64,000 nucleotides of DNA from DTKD01 sp050948905 (GCA_050948905.1 JBMNES010000001.1:2170001-2234000), one strand, 5' to 3'. Shown: positions 49,783 to 59,898, counted from the stretch's first letter. Numbers and translations: made by a program. The notes: generated from the letters alone by a model not told the origin.

Positions 49783-51732
49783 TTATATCGCCTGACCTAT
49801 AGTTTCCTGGTCGCGTAACTTCGCGTACATACCCAGGGCCATCGTCGGAAATGAGTGTCGATATAGATGGTATTTTATATAAAATACTCTTGGGAACCCG
49901 GTCCCGGTGAACGGTTCTTCGTCCCAGGTGCCGTCTTCGCTTTGGGTGCGGGTTAGATATTCAAAACCCTTCTTCAAGGCTTCGCTATTAGTATGGCCGG
50001 CACACATCAATCCCATCAGAGCCCACGCCGTCTGCGAGGCCGTACTGCGTCCTCTTCCTTTCAGGCACGCAGTTCCATACGATTCACAGCTCTCTCCCCA
50101 ACCGCCATCTTCGTTTTGCACGCTCAGTAACCAGCGCGCCGCGTCCACAATCATCGGATCGGCAGTGTCTATCCCTATCCGGGTCAGACCTCGTATTCCC
50201 TGCCAGGTGCCGTAGATATAATTAACCCCCCACCTGCCATACCACGAACCATCGTCCTCCTGCTCTCTCTCCATAAACTCAACGGCTCTCTGCACGCAAT
50301 CATCTTGCAGGGTGTAGTCGAAATAAGACAACATCTCCAGAATGCGCGCTGTGATATCCGCAGTAGGAGGGTCAAGCATCGCGTTATGATCTGCAAATGG
50401 GATATGATTGAAAATCTCCCTGCTGTTATCCACATCAAACGACGCCCATCCGCCATCAGAGCTCTGCATCCCCAAAAGCCAGTTTAGCCCCCGCTGCATA
50501 GACTCTTGCTTTCCAGGCACATCAGCACATTTATCCAGCGCCATCAATACCATCGCTGTGTCGTCTATATCAGGATAAAACTCGTTAAGGAACTCGAAAT
50601 ACCACCCTCCGACTTCGAGATCGGGTCGTTTAATGCTCCAATCTCCCCGGATCGTCACTTCTTTGCTAACCAACCACCTTGCAGCATCCAGCAAACTCGT
50701 AGAATCCGCCGCAACCCCCGCCTGGTTCAGCGCGTTTACCGCGATAGCGGTGTCCCATACCGGCGAGGTGCATGGCTCCAGGCGCAGGGTGTCCTCTTCC
50801 TCAATCTCCAGCGCCTCCAACTCTTCTCGCGCCTCACGGACCTCAGGTGAATCGTCTGCATACCCCAGCACCCTCAGAGCTATTAACGCATACACCATCG
50901 GTGGAAAAATTGCCCCGAAACCGGCGCTGTGGTCCAGATGCTGCACCATCCATTCCTCCGCTCGGCGCACAGCCATACGCCGCAGAGGGGTAAACCTGAT
51001 TTTTTCAACGCTCTTTATTATCGAATCCACGCCGACGAAGAAGTTACACCAGCTAAACCACGGGCGACGCATTTTCAAGCGCACATTATCGCGCTGTATC
51101 ACGTCCGAAAGCAGTTCTCCAATACCCTGGTGTTGTGCAACTTCCACCACTGGCTTTTGAGCCCATATAATGCTCAGCGGCACCACAAAAGTGCGTGACC
51201 ATGAGGATATCTCGTAAATGTTGAAATAGAACCATGTTGGCAAGAGGTTGATCTCCGGCGGCACCGCTGGAGTGTCGTGCCACGGGATCTGGCCCAGCAT
51301 TGCAAGGTAAAACTTGGTGTAACTGTTTACCGCGGGCACGCCCCCCACCGATTGAATCGCCTCACGCGCCCGAACCATATACGGCTCATCAGGATGCGAC
51401 CCCGTCAGCTTGAGCGCGAAGTACGCCTCAACCGAGACGCTGGCGTCGACTGGTCCGCCAGGATAACACGGCCATCCTCCGTTATCCATCTGCTTCTCGC
51501 GCAAATAAGCGGCGGCCTTCTGCAGCTTGCACTCATCTGCATTGCCCAGAAAACGCATAAGGATTATATATTCGGACTCAAGGATGGTGTCGCCTTCGAG
51601 TTCGGCCTTCCAATAGCCTTCGGAGCACTGCTCACCTATCAACCATTCGACCGCACGTTCAAGAGCCTTTTCAACTACGGGAGCCACCGACGAAGAAGGC
51701 GGCGCAGTAGATTTAATGTGTTCTATTGTCAT
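49783..51732 (-). CDS. shc: Squalene-hopene cyclase
   Basis: 649 residues. Cyclises squalene to hopene at the membrane. The catalytic DxDD motif is in FYPDIDDTAMVLMALDK near residue 380. QW repeats are frequent, for example LNWLLGMQSSDGGWASFD, REQEDDGSWYGRWGVNYIYG and LLSVQNEDGGWGES, as is GWPCYPGGPVDASVSVEAYF near the N-terminus. The start at MTIEHIK is chosen for the AGAGAGGG just before it; an ATG or TTG some 30 bases upstream is possible. First gene of the hopanoid operon shc-hpnH-hpnA. Confidence 0.95.
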   Translation of the reverse strand: MTIEHIKSTAPPSSSVAPVVEKALERAVEWLIGEQCSEGYWKAELEGDTILESEYIILMRFLGNADECKLQKAAAYLREKQMDNGGWPCYPGGPVDASVSVEAYFALKLTGSHPDEPYMVRAREAIQSVGGVPAVNSYTKFYLAMLGQIPWHDTPAVPPEINLLPTWFYFNIYEISSWSRTFVVPLSIIWAQKPVVEVAQHQGIGELLSDVIQRDNVRLKMRRPWFSWCNFFVGVDSIIKSVEKIRFTPLRRMAVRRAEEWMVQHLDHSAGFGAIFPPMVYALIALRVLGYADDSPEVREAREELEALEIEEEDTLRLEPCTSPVWDTAIAVNALNQAGVAADSTSLLDAARWLVSKEVTIRGDWSIKRPDLEVGGWYFEFLNEFYPDIDDTAMVLMALDKCADVPGKQESMQRGLNWLLGMQSSDGGWASFDVDNSREIFNHIPFADHNAMLDPPTADITARILEMLSYFDYTLQDDCVQRAVEFMEREQEDDGSWYGRWGVNYIYGTWQGIRGLTRIGIDTADPMIVDAARWLLSVQNEDGGWGESCESYGTACLKGRGRSTASQTAWALMGLMCAGHTNSEALKKGFEYLTRTQSEDGTWDEEPFTGTGFPRVFYIKYHLYRHSFPTMALGMYAKLRDQETIGQAI

Positions 51733-51814
51733 CACCCTCTCTTTCTTCAACGCCTTCATGCCCAACCAGATACTCAGACAAACCTACCCTTGACAATCTG
51801 TTCGCGAACTCTTC

Positions 51815-54610
51815 TCACGCCAGAGATCGAATCACCACAACTACCTGATCGTCGCTTTGGCCGTGTTCCCCATATGAGCGGAGTTTGTTCACCACGTGGT
51901 CCCTTACTGTGTGGGCAGTCTCTTTCGGCGCCGATCGAACGGTTTCGTGAAGCCGTTCATACCCAAATCGCGAGCCGTCAACCCGAACGTCGGTTACCCC
52001 GTCGGTATAACAGAAAAGCATATCGTTTTCGTGAAACTCAACGCTGCTGGTTTTAAAATTCGCCTTCTTAGTGACGCCGAGCACTGGGCCATTGGGGGTC
52101 AGTTCGATCAGATTGCCGGATGGACAATCTATGATCATAGGCGCCTCGTGGCCGGCGTTTACATATTCGATGAGTTGCCTTTTAGCTTCAAGCGTGAAAT
52201 AGACCAGGGTTATAAAAGTCTCCTCAGAAAGAAAATCGCATAAAGTATCGTTAAGTTGTCTTATAACATACGCGGGGTCAGGGTTTTGGTGGGCCAGCGC
52301 ACGCAGCATATAGCGGGCTTCTGCCGTATGAACCGCTGCCTCGACCCCCTTGCCGGACACGTCCCCAACCACCAACCCAACTCTGTCCTCGTCGATTTTG
52401 AATATGCTTAAGAAATCTCCCCCGACCTCCATTTCCCCTGGAGCAGGGGCGTATAGCGCGGCGATGTCCAGAAAGGGTATATCGAAATTGGTCGGCATCA
52501 GACTGCGCTGCAGGGTCTCGGCAATTCTAGACTGTCGGGTGTAGCTTGCTGCGTTGGCAAGCGCTGCAGATATATGCGTCGCCACCTCGCCCAGCAACCA
52601 CAAATCATCATCCTCAAATATTTCCCCCGACTGCTTCACCGTCAGCAGGAGCCCGTTGCTGTCTATGCCTGCATACAGAGGAGCGATAAGCGCCGGACCA
52701 AGCGTGTCTACCCTCGTTCGTGCAGTCGTTTCAGCCAGATATGCGATAATAGGGGAGGTTTGCCGCAGGTCCGGAATCAAAACAGGTTCACTTATTTGCA
52801 GATGTAAAATATCTTCTGCAGATATCTCCGCCTGCGTGGTTATATGATCCGCGCCAGTAATTGTTTCGCCATTCTGACGACAAATCGATAGTTGTCGTAA
52901 CCTGGCGGCGGAAGGTTCAAGCATGATCGCCATGCTGCTGCTATCTAAGGCTTCGCAGATTCGCCGTATGGCGTTGTCCAGAACGTGCTGAGTGTCCAGA
53001 GAAGTGGAGAGTTGCCGGTTGATTTCGTTTATTAAAGCAATTTGTCGGGCTCGTTTTTCTTCACGAATTTGTGCTTCCATGCGTTCAGTAATATCTACAG
53101 TCACTCCATCGAAATACTGGATATTACCCGAGTCGTCGAATTGGGGAGTGATATGCGATCTCACCCAATGAGTCTTGTTTTTACGCTCGTTTACAACTCT
53201 CAACTCTTGAACCGTTTCTTCTCCGGTGGCTACGGCTCGTTCAAATGATTCATAAGCAAGCGGCCTGTCTTCCTCATGGATTGCTAACCACCACAATGCC
53301 GGTAACGCTAACACCTCTTCCTTTGAATAGCCGAATTTGGAGACGGATCTGCCGCCGAGCTCTATAAGGTTTCGATCCGCATCGATCCGGAACACGAGAC
53401 CGTCCAGATTGTCCACCAGAGATTGAAGCCTTTTTTCGCTTTCGTGCAATGCCTCTTCAGCCAGGCGCTGTTTTGTGACATCAATGTGCGCAATTACTGC
53501 TCCTCCGTAGTCGTGAGGCAGCGCCCCCACTTTCATAAGAAACCATCCAGGACCGTCAGATGTGTTGCGACACGAATATTCCATCTCATACGCGTCCACA
53601 TCCCCGTTTAGCACGCTTGTTATGCCGAAAAGCGCTTCTGCCGCGTCCTGTGAACCTGCCTCTGCGGCGCGGCGAACCACGTCGAGGTAGTTTGTGCCTT
53701 CACAGGTATGCTGCAGATCGGGGTCGCCGTTTTCTCGGGCGAATTGTCGCCAGCGCTCGTTGACTGTTATGATAACCCCATCACCGTTCACGACGGCGAA
53801 GTTGGCCGCCAGCGCATCCTGAACAGCCGATAGCAGTTTCTGAGCAGCTCGCAGGGTAGCTTCACTCTGCTTTAGTTTTGTTATGTCTGTGAATATGACC
53901 ACAAGCCCCCCTCCGGCGATGTTGAGGGAAGCCCGGAGTTCCAGTCTTGTGCCATCCGTACGCACGATCGATATATCCCCAGACCACGGCCCTTCATCCA
54001 TGTGTGCTGATAATTTCTCACGAATATCATCTGCACTCTGTTTGGACATTATCTCGTCAATTCGCTGCCCGCGTATCTTCTCAGCCGATTCGGTACCCAA
54101 CAGTTGCGCAGCGGATTCGTTGCTGTATACAACCTGTTCATCAGCGAGAATCATTATGGCCAGGGGTGACTTATCTGTCAGTACCTTAAAATTCAGCAGT
54201 TGGCCGGTTTTAGACTGCGTGATATCGATCAAAATGCGAACAGAAGAAATATGCCTGTCGGGCCCGGATTGCGCCGGGGCTCCTATCTCCAGTATCCATC
54301 GCTGCTGGCCGCTTTTATCGAATATGCGATACTCCTCAAAGATGCGCTCACCAGTTTGCAGCTTTTCATAGGCCTTCAGCACCCTTTGGCGATCTTCTGG
54401 ATGGATAATATTTGTCCACAGATTTGGGTCTGCCTCATACTCATCCAGCGAATAGCCGTACGCTTCCGAGATACCAACTCCCACCCACTGAGCACGGCCT
54501 TCGCCTTGTTCGTCAGTTAACACCACACTCATCTCAGGATGCGGCGCGAACTGCCCATATATATCTTCGTCTCTGGCGTTATTAACAGATTTATAATCTG
54601 AGCGGGTCAT
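51815..54610 (-). CDS. PAS-GAF-SpoIIE protein phosphatase
   Basis: 931 residues. Four PAS-like domains occupy roughly 20-135 (ISEAYGYSLDEYEADPNLWT), 140-250 (VVYSNESAAQLLGTESAEKI), 255-375 and 385-510 (SVSKFGYSKEEVLALPALWW). A GAF domain follows at about 520-680. The C-terminal PP2C/SpoIIE phosphatase (about 700-931) has EVGGDFLSIFKIDED, VVGDVSGKGVEAAVHTAEAR, FCYTDGVTDVR and SDDQVVVVI, which supply the Asp metal ligands. Such proteins dephosphorylate anti-sigma factor antagonists in response to PAS/GAF ligands. There is no membrane helix, so the signal is cytoplasmic. The start at 54610 follows AGGAAGG. A candidate substrate is a STAS protein such as the one at 63087. Confidence 0.93.
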   Translation of the reverse strand: MTRSDYKSVNNARDEDIYGQFAPHPEMSVVLTDEQGEGRAQWVGVGISEAYGYSLDEYEADPNLWTNIIHPEDRQRVLKAYEKLQTGERIFEEYRIFDKSGQQRWILEIGAPAQSGPDRHISSVRILIDITQSKTGQLLNFKVLTDKSPLAIMILADEQVVYSNESAAQLLGTESAEKIRGQRIDEIMSKQSADDIREKLSAHMDEGPWSGDISIVRTDGTRLELRASLNIAGGGLVVIFTDITKLKQSEATLRAAQKLLSAVQDALAANFAVVNGDGVIITVNERWRQFARENGDPDLQHTCEGTNYLDVVRRAAEAGSQDAAEALFGITSVLNGDVDAYEMEYSCRNTSDGPGWFLMKVGALPHDYGGAVIAHIDVTKQRLAEEALHESEKRLQSLVDNLDGLVFRIDADRNLIELGGRSVSKFGYSKEEVLALPALWWLAIHEEDRPLAYESFERAVATGEETVQELRVVNERKNKTHWVRSHITPQFDDSGNIQYFDGVTVDITERMEAQIREEKRARQIALINEINRQLSTSLDTQHVLDNAIRRICEALDSSSMAIMLEPSAARLRQLSICRQNGETITGADHITTQAEISAEDILHLQISEPVLIPDLRQTSPIIAYLAETTARTRVDTLGPALIAPLYAGIDSNGLLLTVKQSGEIFEDDDLWLLGEVATHISAALANAASYTRQSRIAETLQRSLMPTNFDIPFLDIAALYAPAPGEMEVGGDFLSIFKIDEDRVGLVVGDVSGKGVEAAVHTAEARYMLRALAHQNPDPAYVIRQLNDTLCDFLSEETFITLVYFTLEAKRQLIEYVNAGHEAPMIIDCPSGNLIELTPNGPVLGVTKKANFKTSSVEFHENDMLFCYTDGVTDVRVDGSRFGYERLHETVRSAPKETAHTVRDHVVNKLRSYGEHGQSDDQVVVVIRSLA

Positions 54611-55007
54611 TGCTGCACGGCCTTCCTGGCTCTTTACAGTAGCGTCTACTCTGTGGAGTTTTACCCACATCTGCGACAAAGGAAGGAAGCGAGCGTCAAA
54701 AAATGACCGCGGCAAAAGGCCAGAGCGGACTAATCAAGCAAGGCAGGTTGACTCTTGGGCTAAGCAGGTATATGATTCCATCATGTGGAAGAGATAATTG
54801 TAGATCAACCCGGCAGATGCAGTACGCTGGGCAAGTTGACGTAACGGATCAGCATGGGTGGGCTGGCGATGGATCGGTTGTAAAATCTGCAAAAAGCAGA
54901 TATTTCTCAGCACTCGGAACTGACCAGTAAACATGATCACATCACCCACACGTGTCGGGCTGTTACAAAGACGCTAGTTTACGCGAAGAAACGGATCACA
55001 AAACAGC
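54611..55007. other. Intergenic region between the PAS phosphatase and the response regulator
   Basis: About 400 bp between divergent genes. Short frames on both strands have no ribosome-binding site and no recognisable product. Promoters for both genes are expected here, but I cannot pick convincing boxes. Confidence 0.5.
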
Positions 55008-55664
55008 ATGGATAATTCATCAATCACGGTATTAATAGCTGATGATCACGGAATATTGCGCGAAGGTCTGATGGGGCTTCTGGGTGAATACGACGATCTA
55101 CAGGTTGTGGATCAGGCGGTCACTGGTGTGCAGGCTGTAGAAAAAGTGCGTGCCTTGAAGCCAGATATCCTCCTGCTGGATCTTATTATGCCGGAAATGG
55201 GAGGAGTGGAGGTGCTTGAAGCTCTGTCCACCGAGCAACTTCCCACCAAGGTCATCGTGCTGACGGGAGCCGACGATGACGAGTTGCTGGCAAGATGCAT
55301 TCAAAGTGGAGCGATGGGGTATCTGCTTAAGGATGCCGCCTCCACGCAGCTTGTCGATGCCATTCGAGCAGTCGCTTCCGGCGGGTGCTGGTTGCCGCCG
55401 GGTCTGACAGAAAAACTATTCCGTGGTATGGCTAAAAAACCGCTGGGTGATGATGCTGCTAAGCTTTCATTGCTCACTGCACGAGAAATCGAAGTTTTCA
55501 AACTGCTCGGCGAGGCAAAGTCCAACATTCAAATCGCAGATGAGCTTTTTATCAGCGAACACACCGTAAAAGTCCATGTTGGCAGAATATTAGAAAAACT
55601 TGGCTTGTCCAGCCGGTCCGAAGCGGTGAAATTTGCTATTCGATGCGGACTTGTGAAGGCCTGA
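55008..55664 (+). CDS. NarL/LuxR-type response regulator
   Basis: 218 residues. Receiver domain: VLIADDHGILREGLMGLLGE (acidic pocket), ILLLDLIMPEMGGVEVLEAL with the phosphoacceptor Asp near residue 57, VLTGADDDE, and the YLLKDA Lys. C-terminal LuxR-type HTH: LTAREIEVFKLLGEAKSNIQ, then ELFISEHTVKVHVGRILEKL. It is four bases from the kinase gene that follows and is its evident partner. No strong ribosome-binding site precedes the ATG. Confidence 0.94.
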   Translation: MDNSSITVLIADDHGILREGLMGLLGEYDDLQVVDQAVTGVQAVEKVRALKPDILLLDLIMPEMGGVEVLEALSTEQLPTKVIVLTGADDDELLARCIQSGAMGYLLKDAASTQLVDAIRAVASGGCWLPPGLTEKLFRGMAKKPLGDDAAKLSLLTAREIEVFKLLGEAKSNIQIADELFISEHTVKVHVGRILEKLGLSSRSEAVKFAIRCGLVKA

Positions 55665-55668
55665 CAGA

Positions 55669-57381
55669 ATGCGATTAGACGGCACATTCAGCCTACAGCA
55701 GGAGCAGCTTACTGCCGAAAGACAGCAGGCGCTGATCCGTTTGCTGTTAACCCTCGTTACCGCCGTCGTCCTTCTCAAATTTTACTCTGGCCAGGCTGTG
55801 CCGGGCTATGAAGATCGATTAGCACAGCCGGGTAGCTCAGCCGAGCCGGAAGCTATCCTTTCGCTTCAGCTCGTTGCCATCCTTATCACTCTGTTTGTTA
55901 GCTACAGTGTTGGGATGTGGGTGGCGGTGCGCTATTTTCCGAAGGCTTTTCGCCTCACGATTATGCTTAGTAGCATTATCGAGATTGTACTTATAACCTA
56001 TCTTCTTGCCACTACTGGCTGGACTGGGATCCCGTTTTATCTTTGGTATATCTTTTATGTTGTCAGCGTGGCTACGCGATACGGCTGGTTGAGGAGTATA
56101 CTGGCTTTGGGAGCCAGCGTCGTCTCGTTTGTCAGTGTGGCGGGGGTGATGCAGAATAGCGCGTCCGATGTGGTTCCGGCGCTGGGGTTTATGGGGTTTT
56201 TGCTGGTGCTGGCGTTAATGTTCGGCCAAATCAGCGAAAAGCAACTTAACTATCGAGCCAGCCTGGTGGTGGTAAACGAGTTTAGAGCCGAACTTGCCGG
56301 GTTGGCCAACTCACGAGATATTATCGATCATCTCATAAAAAGAGCAACACAACTGCTGAATGTGGAGCAGGCGTTTTTCTTGCCTGCGAAAAGAGGAGCG
56401 GATGGTTCTGAGGGGCCGGGTCTTAGGTCTGCGGGAGTCAATTCTGCTTTATTAGCGACATTCCGCGAGGGCGGCGGGGTCTGGAATGTTGAGGAGATCC
56501 TTCGTGAGCAGCGTCCGTTGGTCTCCAATCGTCTCTCAGTGCGCCACCCGCTGCCAAAAGGTGTCGCCGCTAAACTCGGGATTAGAAATCTGGTCGCTGC
56601 TCCTCTTATCGTCCGTGGCGCTCCGGTTGGGGTAGTCTACGCGGCAAATGGGCGAGAAAAGCGGCTCAACAGCGCGGATATGCAGTTGCTGAGCTTGGTT
56701 GCAACTCAGGCGGCGCCAGTGGTCGAAAACGCCCTGCTTTGGGAACGGCTGACCCAGGCCGCCACATCCGAAGAACGACTTCGAATTGCGCGGGATCTGC
56801 ACGATAATTTCCTGCAGACTCTGGCTGCAATTAAATTACACCTCGAAAGATGTAAGATTCTCGTAGACAAGAACTCCGACAAAACCAGGGAAGGAATCGA
56901 CAAGATTCACCAGATCGCCACCAGAGGGCTTGCCGAGGTACGTTACTACCTGTCCGAGCTTAGAATTATGGGCCCGGAACCGAGCCGTTTCCAGGAGGCG
57001 ATGAAACGCTGTGCTGATGAGGCAGCAATTCGCGGTTCTCTGGAGATCGAGGTCGACATCGATACCGCCGAGCATCGAATCCCACCCGGGGTCGCGGTTA
57101 CGGTGTTTCAGATTATGCGCGAACTCCTGAACAACGTCGTCAACCACGCAAAAGCCAAAAACGTTAAAGTCTCGGTTAGTGTTGAGGGTGAAATGCTGAG
57201 GCTGGAGGTTGTGGACGATGGGGTGGGCTTCGACGTGGAGCCTGTGCGTAAACAAAAAGCCGCTGCGGGACATTTGGGCCTTATCGGCATTGAGGAGCGC
57301 ATTCGCCAGGACAACGGCTCGTTTGAGTTGATCAGCGAACCCGGCCACGGCACTAAAGCGGTGGCATTGATAGAAATCTGA
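55669..57381 (+). CDS. NarL-family sensor histidine kinase with GAF domain
   Basis: 570 residues. The N-terminus has about six membrane helices (residues 15-190), among them LVAILITLFVSYSVGMWVAV and IIEIVLITYLLATTGWTGIP. A GAF domain lies at about 205-355 (LVAAPLIVRGAPVGVVYAAN). HisKA_3: SEERLRIARDLHDNFLQTLA with the phosphoacceptor His near 380. HATPase: IMRELLNNVVNHAKAKNVK, VVDDGVGFDV and GHLGLIGIEERIRQDNG. It phosphorylates the regulator encoded just upstream. The signal could be a membrane or small-molecule cue; no ligand motif is diagnostic. Confidence 0.93.
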   Translation: MRLDGTFSLQQEQLTAERQQALIRLLLTLVTAVVLLKFYSGQAVPGYEDRLAQPGSSAEPEAILSLQLVAILITLFVSYSVGMWVAVRYFPKAFRLTIMLSSIIEIVLITYLLATTGWTGIPFYLWYIFYVVSVATRYGWLRSILALGASVVSFVSVAGVMQNSASDVVPALGFMGFLLVLALMFGQISEKQLNYRASLVVVNEFRAELAGLANSRDIIDHLIKRATQLLNVEQAFFLPAKRGADGSEGPGLRSAGVNSALLATFREGGGVWNVEEILREQRPLVSNRLSVRHPLPKGVAAKLGIRNLVAAPLIVRGAPVGVVYAANGREKRLNSADMQLLSLVATQAAPVVENALLWERLTQAATSEERLRIARDLHDNFLQTLAAIKLHLERCKILVDKNSDKTREGIDKIHQIATRGLAEVRYYLSELRIMGPEPSRFQEAMKRCADEAAIRGSLEIEVDIDTAEHRIPPGVAVTVFQIMRELLNNVVNHAKAKNVKVSVSVEGEMLRLEVVDDGVGFDVEPVRKQKAAAGHLGLIGIEERIRQDNGSFELISEPGHGTKAVALIEI

Positions 57382-57467
57382 TAACTTATTCACCGGGAAA
57401 TTATGACTGTATAGATGATTTATTCGGTGGACTTAGTTACGATTCCGACAAATATTCTGCAAGCCCC

Positions 57468-57496
57468 TTGACCAGCGGAACAGAATGTGATATATT
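57468..57496 (+). promoter_or_regulatory. Candidate promoter of yebC
   Basis: TTGACC, 17 bp, TATATT, about 157 bp before the yebC start. The region from 57382 to 57653 holds no other feature I can support. Confidence 0.55.
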
Positions 57497-57653
57497 CCGA
57501 TATAGGGTAAGAAGGCCTGTTCGGGGATCAAGATGTATGTCTCTACTCTCATTCCCCTGGTCAACCAGCCCACTGCGATCGCCCGCCGCTGCCACATGAG
57601 GTGACGGTGATGAGGCGATTCGTTTCGTTCGTTTACTTCGAGGAGAGTTACAG

Positions 57654-58406
57654 ATGGCAGGGCATTCCAAATGGCATAATATCCGTTTGCGCAAAGGCAA
57701 GCAGGACGCCGTAAGGAGCAAGCTGTTTACTAAAATTGCACGCGAGATCATAGTGGCGGCAAAAGAAGGTGGGGGTAATCCTGACTCCAACCTGAGGCTG
57801 AAACTGGCCATACAAAAAGGCCGTGAAAACAGCATGCCTGCCGATAACATCAAACGCGCGATTCAGCGCGGCACTGGAGAAACCGAAGGAGCGAACTACG
57901 AAGAGATCGCATACGAAGGTTACGGGCCGGCAGGGGTGGCGGTATTAGTTGCCTGCCTTACCGATAACAGAAACCGTACGGTCGCGGAGCTTCGAAACAT
58001 CTTTTCCAAATGCGGAGGCAATTTGGGAGAGAGCGGGTGCGTAGCCTGGATGTTTGATCAGGTGGGACGTGTGGAAATATCCGCATCAACAGCCGACGAG
58101 GATTCCGTGATGATGGCGACAATGGATGCGGGTGCCGAAGATATTCGAGTGGAAGAGGATGCCATCGAGGTCATTTGCCAGCCTAACGATTTGACAAAAG
58201 TCCGAGATGCGCTCACCGAGGCCGGAATTGAGTTTGTCAGCGCCGAAGTGACCATGCTTCCAAAGAGCACCGTGAAGATCGAGGATAGCAAGGAAGCGAG
58301 CCAGATCCTGAGATTGCTGGATGCGTTAGACGAAAATGACGATGTCCAGCAAGCCTATGCAAACTTTGATATCCCCGACGAGTTAATGCAGGAAGCTGCG
58401 GCCTGA
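57654..58406 (+). CDS. yebC: YebC/PmpR family protein
   Basis: 250 residues. The N-terminus MAGHSKWHNIRLRKGKQDAV is diagnostic, followed by FTKIAREIIVAAKEGGGNPD and IKRAIQRGTGETEGANYEEI. Members were described as transcriptional regulators and more recently linked to relief of ribosome stalling. A GAGGAGAG precedes the ATG. The usual neighbours ruvC and ruvA are absent here. Confidence 0.96.
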   Translation: MAGHSKWHNIRLRKGKQDAVRSKLFTKIAREIIVAAKEGGGNPDSNLRLKLAIQKGRENSMPADNIKRAIQRGTGETEGANYEEIAYEGYGPAGVAVLVACLTDNRNRTVAELRNIFSKCGGNLGESGCVAWMFDQVGRVEISASTADEDSVMMATMDAGAEDIRVEEDAIEVICQPNDLTKVRDALTEAGIEFVSAEVTMLPKSTVKIEDSKEASQILRLLDALDENDDVQQAYANFDIPDELMQEAAA

Positions 58407-58484
58407 TAGGTCGTAATGCATGACTCTCGCGGAAGGACCGCCCGGCGATGCCGGCGGTTTCGGGAAGCGGACGGTGAATGAGAG

Positions 58485-58703
58485 ATGATAAGAATAAGAG
58501 TGGATTGGCACGCCAAATGTCCAAAATGCCACACTCAGCTTGCTGTGGATTATTTTGACGAGTCATCTGATCACGCGACTTGCCCGTGGTGCGGGCACGT
58601 GTGCCAGATAGACAAAGGCCCGGAGCAGGCCGAAGTTAAAAAGTTCATAGACAAGGCAATCAAGCGAATCGAAAACCAGGCAAACGAAGAATCCGTGGTG
58701 TGA
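58485..58703 (+). CDS. Small zinc-ribbon protein
   Basis: 72 residues with two Cys pairs, AKCPKCHTQLAVDYF and ATCPWCGHVCQIDKG, spaced like a zinc ribbon, plus a helical C-terminal tail (VKKFIDKAIKRIENQANEES). No catalytic part. It follows yebC after 78 bp, across a GC-rich hairpin at about 58437-58459. Ten bases separate its stop from that of the convergent phosphatase gene. Function unknown; the Cys pattern makes coding likely. Confidence 0.7.
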   Translation: MIRIRVDWHAKCPKCHTQLAVDYFDESSDHATCPWCGHVCQIDKGPEQAEVKKFIDKAIKRIENQANEESVV

Positions 58704-58713
58704 CCGGTACACC

Positions 58714-59898
58714 TTATTCTGCTTTGCGCCTCAACACCAGAATCGCCACGTCATCTGCAAACCTGCCGCAACCGAAATGTCTTGCCTCTTTCAACAATCG
58801 CTGAATGATAGCGTCCGGCGGAGCGCTGCGCATGGCGCTTACCGTCTCAGCTAAACGCTCTTCACCATACATCCCCTCTGGGCCGTGAGCTTCTATGAGC
58901 CCATCGGTATAAGCGACAAAGGTCTCTCCAGGGTGCAGAACGATCTCCTGGGGTTCATATACAGCACCATAAAACACCGATAAGGCCATTCCGTGTTCTG
59001 TAGGCTGTTCACCGGTACACAGAACGGGTGGGGGATGGCCGGCGTTTACAATCTGCAGGCGGCCGTTACCCTTATATGATATCGCAAGGGCTGTGGCGAA
59101 GTGACCTGGTCGCAGTTCGTTATAGACAACGTCGTTGAGCCGTTCCATCGCTATCGAAATATCCGGATGCTCGCGCATAAACCCTCTGAACAGCATCCTT
59201 AAAGACAGCGATTCAGCGACAGCCTCCACCCCGTGGCCGGATAGATCACCTATCACAAACACATCAGCCTTAGAATCCAATTCGAAGTAGTCCAGAAAAT
59301 CCCCGCCAAGCTGTGCTTTAGTCTGAGCCGAGATATATGCGTGGGCCACTTCGAGGTCTGCTATTTGATCTGGGATATCGGCGAGCAGGTTATCTTGCAC
59401 CATTCGACCGACTTCCACGCTCTCCACCAACTCCTTGCGATAGGCCTCGAAATAGGCGTTGGAGATCGCAGCCAGAGCCACGTGCAAAAACTCGTCTATG
59501 GCCACCAGCCAATCACCAGGCTGATCAGGGGTAGGATCGAGCAGGAACTGAAGATAGGTCTCCTCGAAAAAATGCACGCTTATAATTAGCGCATCGAACG
59601 GAAATTGCTGCTCGGCCAGTTGTCCGCCTATTCTTTCCAGCTCATCGACGCAGTCTTCCAATTCGCCGCTGTTCATTGCAGACAACACCGCCTGCACTAT
59701 GTTCCCGAAGACCTGAGTCAGCGAATCTCTGTTAAAACCGGGCGGCTGCCATGTGTCGCACTGAATATCCACCCACCCATCGATAATCGCCTGCTCGTGA
59801 GGTGAGAGTCGTTCGGCAATTTGCCGCATTGTATTTTTCGCCGACTGGGAAAACTCAATCAAGCGATGACCTGCAAAGTTTCTCTTATGGTCTTTCAT
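58714..59898 (-). CDS. SpoIIE-type phosphatase with helical N-terminal domain
   Basis: 394 residues. A helical N-terminal domain (about 15-165, ERLSPHEQAIIDGWVDIQCD) resembles RsbRD/RsbR-type sensor N-termini. The PP2C/SpoIIE domain (about 185-394) has QLGGDFLDYFELDSKADVFV, IGDLSGHGVEAVAESLSLR, VNAGHPPPVL, VAYTDGLIEAHGPEGMYGEE and FADDVAILVLRRK. It should dephosphorylate a STAS-type protein. The start at 59898 follows GGAGAG; the longer frame runs into the divergent nifS gene and was rejected. A second such phosphatase with a different sensor is at 51815. Confidence 0.92.
   Translation of the reverse strand: MKDHKRNFAGHRLIEFSQSAKNTMRQIAERLSPHEQAIIDGWVDIQCDTWQPPGFNRDSLTQVFGNIVQAVLSAMNSGELEDCVDELERIGGQLAEQQFPFDALIISVHFFEETYLQFLLDPTPDQPGDWLVAIDEFLHVALAAISNAYFEAYRKELVESVEVGRMVQDNLLADIPDQIADLEVAHAYISAQTKAQLGGDFLDYFELDSKADVFVIGDLSGHGVEAVAESLSLRMLFRGFMREHPDISIAMERLNDVVYNELRPGHFATALAISYKGNGRLQIVNAGHPPPVLCTGEQPTEHGMALSVFYGAVYEPQEIVLHPGETFVAYTDGLIEAHGPEGMYGEERLAETVSAMRSAPPDAIIQRLLKEARHFGCGRFADDVAILVLRRKAE

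Noticed and set aside
54703..54949. Two short frames (75 and 71 codons) in the gap before the response regulator
   Set aside because: No ribosome-binding site, no membrane or family signal, and they overlap each other.
57437..57853. 138-codon minus-strand frame upstream of and over yebC
   Set aside because: It overlaps the conserved yebC N-terminus and the candidate yebC promoter, and its product is Ser/Leu-rich antisense-like sequence.
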